From NCBI GenBank assembly GCA_009599575.1, contig VWND01000069.1, forward strand, positions 186,001-250,000: a stretch of DNA of 64,000 bases, in the 5' to 3' direction. The stretch's first letter is position 1. Each line of letters starts with the position of its first letter. Positions 54,139-64,000 of this stretch are shown here, in pieces. The notes under the pieces were generated by a model. The model was not told the DNA's origin and ran no database searches. It was given only the letters and a program-made list of their open reading frames with translations. The stretch is from Blumeriella jaapii. Lineage: Eukaryota > Ascomycota > Leotiomycetes > Helotiales > Drepanopezizaceae. The position numbers were made by a program, and so were the translations under genes.

Positions 54139-56449
54139 ATGCAATCAGTACTTGGAGGCGCAGTCGAAAAGGCCGGCGAGGCCGTCTCGGGAGCTTTCTC
54201 ATCCAACAAGAAGATTGCAGATCTGAAGAGAGACACCAAAGACCCAACCTCCAAAGACCTCCTCACCACCGACTTTGGTGTCAAGCAGAACAGTCACGAT
54301 AACTGGCTTCACGTATCCACTGGAGACCGCCAGGGTCCGGCACTGCTTGAGGACAACCATGGCAGGGAGAAGGTAGCCCTCCATCTCCAGACGTCAATCG
54401 TAGAATCGGGCTAATTGCTTCAAGATCATGAAGTTTGATCACGAGAGAATCCCCGAGCGAGTTGTACACGCGAGAGGCGCCGGAGCATTTGGATCTTTCA
54501 AGTTGTACGAGAGCGCCGAAGACGTGACCTGTGCCGCTGTGCTCACCGATACCTCTCGAACCACGCCCGTCTTTGTCCGCTTCTCGACCGTTTTGGGTTC
54601 TCGCGGAAGCGCAGATACCGTGCGAGATGTGCGAGGCTTCGCTGTCAAGTTCTACACGGAAGAGGGAAACTGGGATATCGTTGGGAATGACATCCCGGTG
54701 TTCTTCATTCAAGATGCCATGAAGTTCCCGGATGTCATTCATGCTGGAAGTATGTATTTCCGACGATTTCGGGGTCATGGGCTAACAAAAGCAGAACCTG
54801 AGCCAGATATCGAGGTCCCACAGGCACAGTCGGCCCACAACAACTTCTGGGACTTTCAATTCTTGCACACGGAGGCTACGCACATGTTCATGTGGGCCAT
54901 GAGCGATCGAGGCATCCCACGATCGTACCGCATGATGCAAGGGTTTGGTGTCAACACCTACACGTTGATCAACGCCCAGGGTGTCCGCTCCTTCGTCAAG
55001 TTCCACTTCACTCCCACCCTCGGAGTCCACTCCCTGGTGTGGGACGAGGCTCTCAAGATCGCCGGTCAAGACCCCGATTTCCACCGCAAGGATCTCTATG
55101 CAGCCATCGAAGCCGGCACGTTCCCAACCTGGAAATTTGGCATCCAAGTCTGCCCTGAGAGTCGTCAAGACGAGTTCGACTTTGACATCCTGGACGCCAC
55201 CAAGGTCTGGCCCGAGGAGATCTTCCCCGTCAGATACATTGGAGAGCTGCAACTCAACAAGAACGTGGACGAGTACTTCCCCCAGACGGAACAGGTGGCT
55301 TTCTGCACCGCCCACATGGTTCCTGGAATTGGCTTCTCTGATGACCCGTTGCTTCAAGGCCGCAATTTCTCCTACTTTGACACTCAACTCTCCCGCCTCG
55401 GCGTCAACTGGCAGGAGCTTCCCATCAACCGACCTATCTGCCCCGTGATGAACAACAACCGTGACGGCCAACACCGACAAACCATCCACAAAGGCAAGAT
55501 GAACTACTGGCCCAACCGCCATTCCGTCATCCCACCCGCCACGGCCGCCGAGGGCGCCTACATCGACTACCCCGAGAAAGTCGTCGGCATGAAACAACGT
55601 CTCCTCTCCGTCAAGTTCAGCGAACATTTTGCTCAAGCTCAGACCTTCTGGAACTCCGTCACCCCGATCGAGAAGGCTCACATCATCGCTGCTCTCTCCT
55701 TCGAGCTCGACCACTGCGACGATCCCATCGTGTATGAGCGCATGGCTACCCGCCTCACCGATATCTCGCTTGACCTTGCCCAAGCCGTAGCCGAAAATGT
55801 CGGCGCTCCCATTCCCAAGACAGCCCGGCCCAACCACGGACTCAAGATGAAAGGCCTCTCGCAGTTTGACTTCACACCCGAAGCACAGGGCCTATCACCG
55901 ACCATCGCCACCCGCAACATTGCCATTCTCGTCGCAGATGGATTCAACTACACCGAGTACGCGGCCGTAAAGGGCTCACTCGCTGCCGCCGGCGCCCTGC
56001 TCTTCACCATCGGTCCGAAGCGCAATGCCGTCAAGAGCCAAGAAGGCAAGACCGTCACGCCCGAGCATCATTTCGAAGGCATGCGCTCGACCCTATTCGA
56101 CGCCCTCTATATTCCCGGCGGAAATCACGTCCCCAATCTCGCCAAGCAAGGTCGCGTTGTGCACTGGATCCGCGAGGCCTTTGGCCATTGCAAACCCATC
56201 GGCGCCACCGGCGATGCCGTCGGCCTCGTCCGAACCGCTGTCGGTGTCGAAGGCATGCTTTTTGCTAACAGCGTGGATGTCGTTGACTGCTATGGGGTTG
56301 TTACCGCCGCGGGTATGGGTGAGGGCGAGGGGGTGGTACAGATGGTCAAGGGCGCGAAGCGCTTCATGGATGTCTTTGCCTACAATATTAGCCAGCATCG
56401 GAATTTCCTTCGTGAGTTGGACGGTCTGACTGCTATGGTTGCTTACTAG
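54139..56449 (+). CDS. Large-subunit catalase (clade 2)
   Basis: Haem catalase that splits hydrogen peroxide. Exons 54139-54372, 54425-54749, 54795-56449; introns 52 and 45 nt; 737 aa. There is no signal peptide (MQSVLGGAVEKAGEAVSGAF), so an intracellular, conidial-type enzyme like Aspergillus CatA is more likely than a secreted one. Catalytic His in ERVVHARGAGAFG, Asn in GNDIPVFFIQDA, proximal haem Tyr in GRNFSYFDTQLSRLG. Substrate channel and core motifs are complete (HMFMWAMSDRGIPRSYRMM, NPH-type region replaced by NNRDGQ). The last ~180 aa (NIAILVADGFNYTEYAAVKG, DALYIPGGNHVPNL, GATGDAVGLVRTAVGVEGM) are the DJ-1/PfpI-like domain typical of large-subunit catalases. A 351-codon antisense ORF is a shadow. 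Confidence 0.96.
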
Positions 56450-58369
56450 GTGTTGTATAGTGTGGCGTGGTTGAATTGGTTTTTATTGACGAGCTTGCTT
56501 CGGAATGGGGTGGAATGGGAGCCAAGCGGAGTGCTTGATTTCTATCGCAGAGTTAGCGAATGAACTTGTGTGCTGTGCCTTTGTGATCAATGAGACATCT
56601 ATGAATAGTCGATGAGTTAAAAACCCCGAACGGGAAAATGTTTCCCAGGTTAAGGAAGCTCAACATTGGAAAGGAAACAAGAGCGCCTTTGGGGTTAGTA
56701 ACTGAAGAGATGGAAATAGGTGTTACGAGGCGGATGTACCGCTTCTTGCTTCTTTTACGTATCTTCTTTCTCCTTGAGGGGCATAACATGGGTCGGTATT
56801 TCGATAGTTACGGAGTCAGACGGGCAGGCAGCAAAATGCAGCATCTTCAAGCAATGCCGAGGCATTTGGATACACACGAACCGATTGAAGAGGGACGTGA
56901 CAGAACCTTTCAATGGCATGAAGTGTACGTCAGCTCGATCGTGAGCCGGTCGGCCAACCATTAAATGGGGGCTTGGAGTCAGTCGGCCGACTCTGAGGGT
57001 TGTGTTTGCTATGTGTGCACGGCGTGGATGTGGATATCTAATGGTAGAACCGCGATGGAGCTGATCATGATTAACACCCGTGTATCAGCTTGTCCCTTCC
57101 TTGTCGGGACGACGTAAACAAACAAGGCTGGCTGCACGTGACACTCCAAGCGAGACGCTAAACAGACTTTTGTTTTTCTTTTCCGGAGTTCCCTCTTCCA
57201 ACGGTCGCGTCTCGCATACGATTCCTACCCGACAACCCACACGTTCTCCTGCGCTGAGCCGGCGGCGTACTCGACCATCGGGAGGCAAGCCGATCCTAGC
57301 TATCCCTTGATCTCAATTCCGTGCAAAAAAAGAAAAAAAAATTAAAATTCAAGGGCTCTCAAGACCCCTTCTGTCTCCGCGAGATGATCCACGCAGTCGA
57401 GGCATCCCTCGCGACGACAACGACGGCCCCGGACACAGCGACTGCGGGCCACACACACACACACACACATCTCCATCTCAGCTGTCTCGCATCCAGGCTC
57501 GTTTGCGGCGCTGCAGAGCGCGCGTGGAGTTCCTTCCTTCTTCGAGCAGTAGGCACGGCGCGACCTCAGCTTGACGGGCGTCTGTCCATGAGCCTTTCCC
57601 ATACACCAAGCAGTGTAGCGAGCGACCTGTCTCTTGCCAGCCAGAGTAGCGAGCGAGAGGTTCCTCCGCAGAGCCGTACACATCCACGGTACAGGACGAT
57701 GATCGTGGCCGTCCTCGGAGACTTGGCGTCCGAGTCGCGGACCGGCGTCCGGAAAGTTGCCGCGTACGCTCTCCCGGCGACCCAGGCATGGTTCTCGGAC
57801 AGGTGCTTGCGTTTTCACTCATGTTCTCTGTACTTCCCTTGCTTCTGTCGTGGTGTGCTGCTCGCCCGTTTTGGACCGTCTGGCGCGTGGGGCTCGGGTC
57901 GCGTCACGAGAATGCCCTTCGGACCCATCGCGTCTTCGGGTCTGGTCCGGGTGCAGATGAGAAAGAAGGGTCTTGAATCTCCTTGCAGTAGATACTGTCG
58001 TTTCTTCCTACTCCCAAATTGGAGCACCTCGGTGCCCTTGTCCGTTCAGTCCAAGTTGGCCTCGGTGCGAAGCAAGCAAGTAACCGAAGAGCCTCTTAAG
58101 GACAGCGCAGATGCTTTCGCCAAACAGGACCGTACTACACGGTTCCGGAGGCATGGCAGAGAGGCCCACGCGCCAAGAAAGGATCTTGGGCCTTGGTAGC
58201 GAGGCCGACTCGCCATCGTCCCTGCAGTCTGGCTCCCACGCTCAGACAGTCAAGGCTCGAGGAGACGAGTGGCTGGATCCGACGCCCACCAAAGTGACAG
58301 CCGGGATGGAGCTTTTCGTGGTGATGATTCTCAATCAGCAACCAGCGGTCACCATGGTTCGGAAACGGA
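56450..58369. other. Spacer after catalase, no confident gene
   Basis: Includes a (CA)n run at about 57450-57468 and an A-rich stretch at 57324-57345. The 292-codon ORF at 57321-58199 does not begin with ATG, is compositionally odd (Arg/Ser/Cys) and overlaps long antisense ORFs; it may be debris continuous with the helicase remnant that follows. Confidence 0.4.
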
Positions 58370-59740
58370 GGGTTGACAAACAAGCCCGCCGCCATTTGTG
58401 GCTACTGCTGGTCTTACGTGGTGGAGAAGGGCATCCACCAGAAGGGCTGGGCTGGCACTACTACTACGAGCCAGATCTGGGTCAGCTGGGAGGTGCCCTC
58501 TTCGCGTCTGGGGGGTAGAAATTCCAGATGGGCAGTCGAAGGAAGCATCACGTATGGATGGAGACGATCGGCCTGAAGAGGGGCAGGCGCGAATCGGGCA
58601 GGTGCGCCTCTCACCTGGCAAAAAAACGATCGTTCGCCTCATAATCAGAGAGTTCGAGATTGTCGAGTGCGTCGCTCTCGTGTACGGGACTATGTACGAG
58701 AACCAGATCATCCGACGGTACTTCGATGCCGACAAGATGCCAGACAGCTCGGCTCCTAAACTCCGAGGCTGAGTATGTGGTCTTGGATGTCCATGTTACG
58801 CGACAGGAAGATCTCACCATGCCGACCGTCGATTTGGGCTCTCGATTTGGTGTTTCGTACGCAGTGTTCTGAATGACGGCGATTCGAACGCCGAGTCTCA
58901 CGACTCGAGTAAGCTACTTTTACGATGCAGAGACCGCTCACGATGAGCGCATGGCAAATAGTCGTGTGTTGGAAGAGGATGCTGGTCTACATTACTGTAC
59001 AAGGCCCATGCCATGTCCGGAGAAAGCCTCGAAGTCCGAGGAGACTTTGGCATCTCCTTTGTGGTCAAGAACGAGAACGAGCGAGCCAAGTACGTGACTG
59101 GCGAGGAGATCACCATGTCTTAGGTGATGACCAGAAACCCTCTCCTGACCACCACACGAAAACGCAAGCCGTTCGAAAAGGTCTGTAAGCAAGCAGCTTG
59201 GCAAAAAAGACAAGTACTCCTTCAAGGCTTTGCGGAACTTAATACTCGGCAAGGGAAACCCAGACCTCGAGGACAACGACCAGTCTGTCCATTTTGGAGT
59301 TGGCCACCTCCTGGGATGCCTTGTTCAAGCACAGATCGCTCATCACTCAGCTTCAAGGTCCTCCTGGTCCTGGTAAGACGTCCACGGCCGCCGTCATCAC
59401 CATGATTTCGCCCTATTGGGCTACAAGAATGCACTTTGCGCACCTTCCAACCTCGCAACAAATCAGCACTTTAAAAGCGTCGTCGAGCAGCTGAAGACCT
59501 CGAGAGACATCGAATTCAAAATTGATAAATAAATTAAGATTGTCTACCTCCCTTCGAAATCCGCTACCAAGGCCAACCTCAAGGCATCATCGAGCGACGA
59601 CGCTGCAGCTCACCAAGCGCATGACATGTTAGCCGAGAATGCAGGCGAGGAAGACGAGTTTAGCAAGTACAGGCTGCGCTCATGTGTCGCGGAGTCCTTC
59701 GAGACCAAGACCAGGTTGTGGCTTTATGGGTAGCTCGAGG
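58370..59740 (+). pseudogene. Broken SF1 (Upf1/Sen1-type) helicase remnant
   Basis: Helicase-like pieces lie in order on the plus strand but in different frames. An N-terminal part reads EFEIVECVALVYGTMYENQI (about 58650) then, after a frameshift, LLNSEAEYVVLDVHVTRQED with DLGSRFGVSYAVF to a stop at 58870-58872. Pieces with VKNENERAKYVTGEEITM (about 59065) and FAELNTRQGK follow. Walker A is intact in one frame (ITQLQGPPGPGKTSTAAVIT, about 59338-59397), while motif Ia (CAPSNLATNQHFKSVVEQL, about 59437-59493) is in another and runs to TAA at 59530-59532; after that stop the same frame continues IKIVYLPSKSATKANLK and ends TAG at 59731-59733. Motifs II-VI of the RecA domains were not found. Multiple stops and shifts make this a pseudogene. 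Confidence 0.72.
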
Positions 59741-60242
59741 CTCAGCACTGGCTCAGCATCAGAGACCGCATTCACGAGGGCAAGCATGTCAAACCCTAGG
59801 ATTCCAACCATCCCTTCTCCGTTTCGAGTTCGTGGTTTGCCACGACCCACTGGTTCCCGTGCGGGTCTACCGTTAGGGCATGGGCGACAAGTCGCTTGAG
59901 TGCGTCGTCGTCTGGGGTGGCGTCCGGGTTGAGTACACGCCGCGTGAAAGCAGCCTTCTTCGACTTGCTGGCTCCAAGCATGTTGGAAGCTGATTATGGG
60001 AATTCGATTGTGTGTGAGAGAGTCAAGTGGTCTCGAGAACCACTTACTTATCTTGTAAACAAGAGTTCCCCCCAAGATATTGCTATCGCTGCAGAGGTAC
60101 AGAAGGACCGAAGGCCACTTGAAGTGGTTCCCCAGGAATTCAGTAACCTCGACTTCCCAAGGTGAAAGATTTGGCGTACGGCACGTAGATTCATTCAATC
60201 CAGAGAGTAGGTGAAGTGTTACAGAAGATGCCGAACACAAGA
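59741..60242. other. Degraded sequence, coding state unclear
   Basis: Short ORFs on both strands; a minus-strand one at 59796-59981 (MLGASKSKKAAFTRRVLNPD ...) looks protein-like but has no partner exon. Probably continuation of the helicase debris. Confidence 0.35.
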
Positions 60243-60440
60243 AAAGAGAAAAAGAAAAGTTCACGAATCGAACGAGGGCGGGCGAAAGCATGGATGCCTG
60301 GGTCCCAAGTCAGGCCGACATCGGCAGAATGGGCTATCGAATTGGGCAAGAAGGAAGGACCCGGACATCTGACATTCGAATTGTTTTCTTCAACCGCTCG
60401 ACATCTTTAACAACGCTCAATTCTCGTGGACTCGTTCAAG
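60243..60440 (+). pseudogene. Possible SNF2-type helicase motif VI fragment
   Basis: One frame reads QADIGRMGYRIGQEGRTRTS followed by DIRIVFFNRSTSL. The GR-x-YRIGQ pattern resembles motif VI of SNF2 ATPases. No other SNF2 motif is found nearby, so this would be a small remnant. The match rests on one motif only. Confidence 0.3.
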
Positions 60441-60669
60441 CAGCCAGCCATCTTCCACGCCGCTTGTGTTTCGTGGGTGACTCCCAGGTTTACTAACCCT
60501 GTTGCGCAGTTGTTTATTCAAGCCACAGCTGCTAAGTTTCACGACCGCCCTGTGCAGCTTTTTCGCACGGTTAATCTGCTCTGGACCTCTGGAGATCCTG
60601 CTGTGCTGCCTCTTGTTTACAAGAGGTGAACCCTATTTGGTACGACATACACGATATACATACATCAAG

Positions 60670-60978
60670 ATGCACTCTTCGCGTGCGGCAGGTGCGTCGA
60701 AGCGCGACTTCGACGACAGCCCGCGCAAGCCCGAGCTGCAGCCTGCAAAGCGAGCAAGACTCGCTGAAGAAGAGGACGTAAAGACAGAGGACGAGGACGA
60801 GGACGTAGAGATGGAAGACATGAGGAGCACAGAGGAGGATGACCAAGACGAAATCGAAGCCATGGGCGATAAGGGCCCTGATCAATCTGGCTGGAAAGAA
60901 AGGGTGTCGACAAGTCTGACACATGAGTGGTTGTGTAATGCTTCAGGGACGGATTACAAAAACCTTGCACACTCGTAA
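60670..60978 (+). CDS. Small acidic protein with nuclear-type basic motif (102 aa)
   Basis: ATG at 60670 (MHSSRAAGASKRDFDDSPRK), single exon. Residues 25-34 (LQPAKRARLA) look like a bipartite NLS; residues 35-68 are strongly acidic (EEEDVKTEDEDEDVEMEDMR). The C-terminal 30 aa change character (WKERVSTSLTHEWLCNASGT), perhaps after an unrecognised intron or as a truncated end. Could be a short nuclear protein or the 5' exon of a longer, decayed gene; the neighbourhood of gene debris favours caution. Confidence 0.42.
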   Translation: MHSSRAAGASKRDFDDSPRKPELQPAKRARLAEEEDVKTEDEDEDVEMEDMRSTEEDDQDEIEAMGDKGPDQSGWKERVSTSLTHEWLCNASGTDYKNLAHS

Positions 60979-61318
60979 CATACGCGACTGCAAGTGACAC
61001 GTGAACATGCTTTGATATCATTTCTCGAGCATGAGCTTCCGAGCTAAAAAAGCAGCAAATGGCAAGTTCGACTGACAAGAAGCAAAATGCGATCACCTTT
61101 GATCGATGCCCGACTTTAGCGCGAGAGGAGGAGCCTCAGATTGGACGTGGACGAGGAGGCGGAACTTCAGACCATAGAAACGGCTGGCTGCCTTGCTCTG
61201 TACAGACAGCGGGAGATGGAGGCAGGAGGTTAGGCTAGATCGAAGACCAGCGTTCTTCACGATAGCCGTGAGAGACATGCGCTCCAATCTCAGACCAATC
61301 CCTGCCTACCCAACACAT
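60979..61318. other. 3' spacer
   Basis: About 340 bp, downstream flank of the hydrolase gene. No gene seen. Confidence 0.4.
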
Positions 61319-62621
61319 CTACAACTCGACAGGCTCGCTCTCAGCATCAACGTCGAAGGCGAGGCCCGACAGGCCCGACAGGCCCGAATCCCCGCTGCTG
61401 GACTCGTACCAGTCGTTGGTGGTCCACTCCACGATGAGGGCTTTCGCGTTCTCCGAGAGGGCATAGTAGCCGGGGTTCTCTTTGGGGAAGAACATGCCTA
61501 TTGCGACGTCAGTCGAAACCCTGCCAGGGCTCGAGACTTACTTGTATGCGCGGCCGCCTCGTCGGCGGCGGCGTCATTCACGGCCTCCTTCCAGAAGCTC
61601 CGGCCGCCAACCTTCTCGTCTCTCCCACTCGGCAGGTTGCAGAACGTCCGCTGGTTGCCCATCAGGCTGCCGACCAACCTTCCGTCACTTCTACTCAGGG
61701 CCTTGCTGCCCAGACGAGTGTACAGGTTCGCCCAGCCGACGCCCAACTCTCGATTGAGGGTAGCAAGCGAGGAGACGCGGGTCCGCAGCTCCTCCCCTTT
61801 CATCAGACATCCCACGAACTCGATGAGAACCTACCCACGACCAGCCGGCGGTTATCTGATCCCGCTTCGCGTAGGCGGCAGCGGCGCCTCCGGCGACAGC
61901 TACGCCGGCGCCAGCAAAGGCAGCGATCTTGGCCCATTGCCACGCGGGTGGGGCAGCAGACGCAACCGGCTCCTTCTTGACGTTCCCCTGGTCCTTACTT
62001 CCCCAGATTCCACTCAGGCCCGACAGTCCTGCCAAGGCCGAGGACGCCGTGTTGTAATGCCCCTCGGCGCCGTGGGCGACCACGCCGGGAGAGATGCCAA
62101 GATAGGGGGTATCGAAGGCAAGCACGCCGGAGATGTAGGGGAACATGAAGGCATTGACAGAGGAAGAAGCGGAGATGGCCAGGTCGGAGGTGATGGCCAG
62201 GAGGGTATCGGCGGCGACAATGCCGCCCATGGAGTGTCCCACGAGGATGGTGTGAACGGAGGGGTCGACTGTGGGGGACGGGGTTGAGGAGGAGACCTCG
62301 ATATCAATGACCTTTTCGAGCAACCTGAGGTGTGAGCTAGGTCCGTTGCAGGCAAGTGTATGCTGCGACCTACCAGTCTCGGAATCGACTCACGCACTCT
62401 GCCAAATCGCCCCTCGTCTCGAACTTGGGGTAGACGATGGTTCGGACCTCGACCTTGGGCAACGCATGGCTCAGGAGGGCGCGGAGATGGTCGGGGAAGC
62501 CTCCAAAGGTGTCGTCTCCTCCCTGACGGGATTAGCGGGAGCGACAGCAGGAGGAGGGGGAGGAAGAGGTCTCGCACACCTTGAAGCCGTGGATGAAGCA
62601 CAGCAAGAGCGTCTTCTTCAT
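61319..62621 (-). CDS. Alpha/beta hydrolase (DUF676/lipase-like) with apparent frameshift
   Basis: Serine hydrolase-fold protein conserved in Pezizomycotina. Exons 62621-62580, 62522-62374, 62324-61542, 61497-61319; introns 57, 49 and 44 nt with good signals. Start MKKTLLLCFIHGFK, then GGDDTFGGFPDHLRALLSHA and YPKFETRGDLAECVSRFRDW. The nucleophile elbow is ILVGHSMGGIVAADTLL; FMFPYISGVLAFDTPYLGIS follows. A Gly/Ala-rich hydrophobic stretch (AKIAAFAGAGVAVAGGAAAA) could be a membrane segment. The C-terminal part has NRELGVGWANLYTRLG, NQRTFCNLP, MFFPKENPGYYALSENAKAL and ends SEPVEL. At about 61823 the frame breaks: WVGSH lies in one frame and EFVGCLMKGEELRTRV in the next, with CATC-GAG where CAT CTC GAG is expected, so two bases seem lost. 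A 34-nt intron starting GTTCTC would also restore phase but is implausibly short. Repaired length would be about 384 aa. Confidence 0.83.
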
Positions 62622-63065
62622 CGTGGTGGTAGGCCTCTCATGACGCTGTGCTGTGCTGTCTCTCTGTGCTGCGCACTTTGGGTTGAAGGTGAAACGATCT
62701 CCAGGACATCAGGAGGTGAAGTCGATAAGGCGGAAAAGCTTGGCGGTGGAAGCGGGCCGGGGACTCGGGAACGCCGCATCCTTTGCCAAGCCGGAGGTGC
62801 TCGGCCCTGACACAAGGAGCAGGTATAGTTCGGCTTGAAGATATAAATATATGTCCTGGGTCCTATCTTGACCTCCGAGCCCTTGGGAACTTCAGACAGC
62901 CACGCTCGTGTTGGTGATTCCCTTGCTCTCTGCTCCGTGGGCTGTCAGCGATCGAATCTCAGCCTGGGGATTGCCACCCGTCGCTCGCCGTGGAAGAGAG
63001 AGGTATGGCTTTCTTGGCACGTTCGCTCTTCTGCAAGTAACTTGGGGAATCGATTCGAGCTTTTT
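62622..63065. other. Divergent promoter, hydrolase / terminal hypothetical gene
   Basis: Lies between the start codons of two divergent genes. A 65-179 codon set of overlapping ORFs is low complexity. A CTGTGCTGTGCTGTCTC stretch near 62644 is the only simple sequence seen before the 29-bp repeat. Confidence 0.4.
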
Positions 63066-63150
63066 CGGTTCGTGGGTTGATCCGAGCTATCTCGCGGTTC
63101 GGGGGTTGATTCGAGCTATCTCGCGGTTCGTGGGTCGATTCGAGACGTCG
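63066..63150. repeat. 29-bp tandem repeat
   Basis: Three units with period 29: 63066-63094, 63095-63123 and 63124-63150 (CGGTTCG-GGGT-GATTCGAG consensus); a partial unit precedes at about 63043-63065 and degenerate ones follow to 63180. It lies about 100-180 bp upstream of the next start codon. Confidence 0.85.
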
Positions 63151-63247
63151 TCCCCTTCTCGGGGTGATTCGAGACATCTTCCTCCCCTTCTCTGCGTGGT
63201 TCGCGAGATCTCGTCTCCCTCAACAGCCAGCCCACCGACCAGGCATC

Positions 63248-64000
63248 ATGAGCATCGGTCAAGACAAAGGGTACCAACCGGCGGGGCTCACGAGAAAGAG
63301 CGTCTTCCGCCTCCTGGGCATGGTGACGGGTCGGGGCCGGAAGCAAGACCTGTGGCCCACGAGCTCGCGATTGAGACGCCTCGCGCGCTCCCACCGACCG
63401 TGGCCCAACGCGTGTTTGGAGAACTACCAGCCTCCCTTCATCCCGCCTTCGCAGGTGGAGAGACCGAGGCCGCTCACGCCGACCCCGACCACGCGGCTGC
63501 TCTTCAACGACGATGAGCAGAAGCAGTGCCGGCTGTTGCAGCTCCCCCAAGCCGTGCTGGATCGCATCTACCAGCACGTCCTCGGAGACCGGCTCATCCA
63601 CATCGTCCGAACGAGCGGCGGCCTCGGCCACGCTCGGTGTCAGGTCGGGGCCCCGAATCAACACGACGCGTGTCTGGAGCGGCGCTGCCGTGGCTTCAAG
63701 CTGCTGAGCGGCTCTCACATCGACCGTTTCCGCGCGCAAGAGAATTTCCTACCGCTCCTCGTGACCTGTCGGAGGATGTAAGTTCCATCCTTTCTCTCGA
63801 GTCGATCGAAATGGCCGCTAAGTGACAGATACTCCTCGGCCATCTACATCCTCTACAGCACCAACATCTTCGATTTCGACAGCATGGAGACCCCGATCCG
63901 CCTATCGACCGTGGTTGTGCCGCAGCGGTTCGACAGCATTCAGCGCGTGTCTCTTGATTTTCGCTTCGCCTCTTCGTCCAAGTTTAGTCAAGGCACGCCG
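63248..64000 (+). CDS. Fungal hypothetical protein, 2EXR/DUF7730-like (3' partial)
   Basis: ATG at 63248 (MSIGQDKGYQPAGLTRKSVF); exon 1 63248-63777, a 51-nt intron (GTAAGT...GACAG), exon 2 from 63829 running off the window. The join gives CRRIYSSAIYILYSTNIFDF, the hallmark of fungal DUF7730/2EXR-type proteins (a conserved Arg-Arg-Ile-Tyr then LYSTN-F-F). Before it come a proline-rich segment and the LPQAVLDRIYQHVLGDRLIH helix that usually opens this domain. These proteins are numerous in Pezizomycotina and have no known biochemical function. The C-terminus is outside the window. Confidence 0.82.

Noticed and set aside
54782..55837. 351-codon antisense ORF
   Set aside because: Lies wholly inside the catalase coding exon on the other strand; its length follows from codon bias of the catalase gene.
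57321..58199. 292-codon ORF
   Set aside because: Does not start at ATG, begins in an A-rich run, has unusual composition and long antisense overlaps; kept as part of the debris region.
58862..58920. tRNA-like T-arm (GGCG-TTCGAAT-CGCC on the minus strand)
   Set aside because: The stem is perfect, but no acceptor or D-arm partner exists at the right distance, and the DNA belongs to the helicase remnant.
61193..62287. 364-codon plus-strand ORF
   Set aside because: Antisense to the alpha/beta hydrolase, whose motifs and introns are clear; the plus frame has no motif.

Overview
This 64 kb window is nuclear DNA of a filamentous ascomycete (Pezizomycotina). The reasons are short GT-AG introns of about 44-60 nt with CTAAC/CTGAC branch points, an intron-containing tRNA-Phe, and fungal orthologues on both strands (SamB/Mub1, Mkt1, Pot1, Cdt2, Spb1, Pus4, Ebp2, importin alpha, cystinosin, a large-subunit catalase). 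AT-rich islands that look worn down by repeat-induced point mutation (RIP) fit the same group. Class cannot be fixed from the sequence alone.

Layout. 1-3.5 kb: 3' part of EBP2 (+) converging on PUS4 (-). 3.6-8.9 kb: two AT-rich islands flank one unrecognised spliced gene (5674-7201). 9.4-11.7 kb: a 48-codon cysteine-motif ORF and the MYND gene samB. 11.7-16.8 kb: a gene-poor stretch full of simple repeats, a (TC)n tract and a four-unit ~165 bp minisatellite. 16.8-21.2 kb: three orphan-type genes, two low-complexity or internally repeated and one coiled-coil with a Cys-rich N-terminus. 22.3-33.6 kb: cystinosin, a 2EXR/F-box-like protein, tRNA-Phe(GAA), a one-pass Ser/Thr-rich membrane protein, a GST-like gene with an apparent frameshift, a six-finger C2H2 protein, a second AT-rich island carrying another copy of the 4.5 kb repeat, and a small Cys-motif protein. 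34.1-56.4 kb is the housekeeping core: MKT1 with an unusual N-terminal extension, a seven-exon-style 2OG-Fe(II) oxygenase, importin alpha and POT1 head to head, an NmrA-like protein, a one-pass membrane protein, SPB1 and CDT2 head to head, and catalase. 57-60.6 kb: gene debris including a broken SF1 helicase. 60.7-64 kb: a small acidic ORF, an alpha/beta hydrolase with an apparent frameshift, and the start of another hypothetical gene.

Functional links: EBP2 and SPB1 act in 60S ribosome assembly, PUS4 modifies tRNA, and POT1 and CDT2 concern telomeres and S phase. These look like ordinary scattered fungal genes, not one pathway; no biosynthetic cluster or defence island was recognised. The most unusual material is the repeat biology (RIP-like islands, the minisatellite, a dispersed repeat family), two genes with apparent 2-nt losses, the MKT1 extension and the orphan gene between AT-rich islands. 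Splice sites were placed by hand from consensus signals, phase and protein continuity; no transcript data were available.
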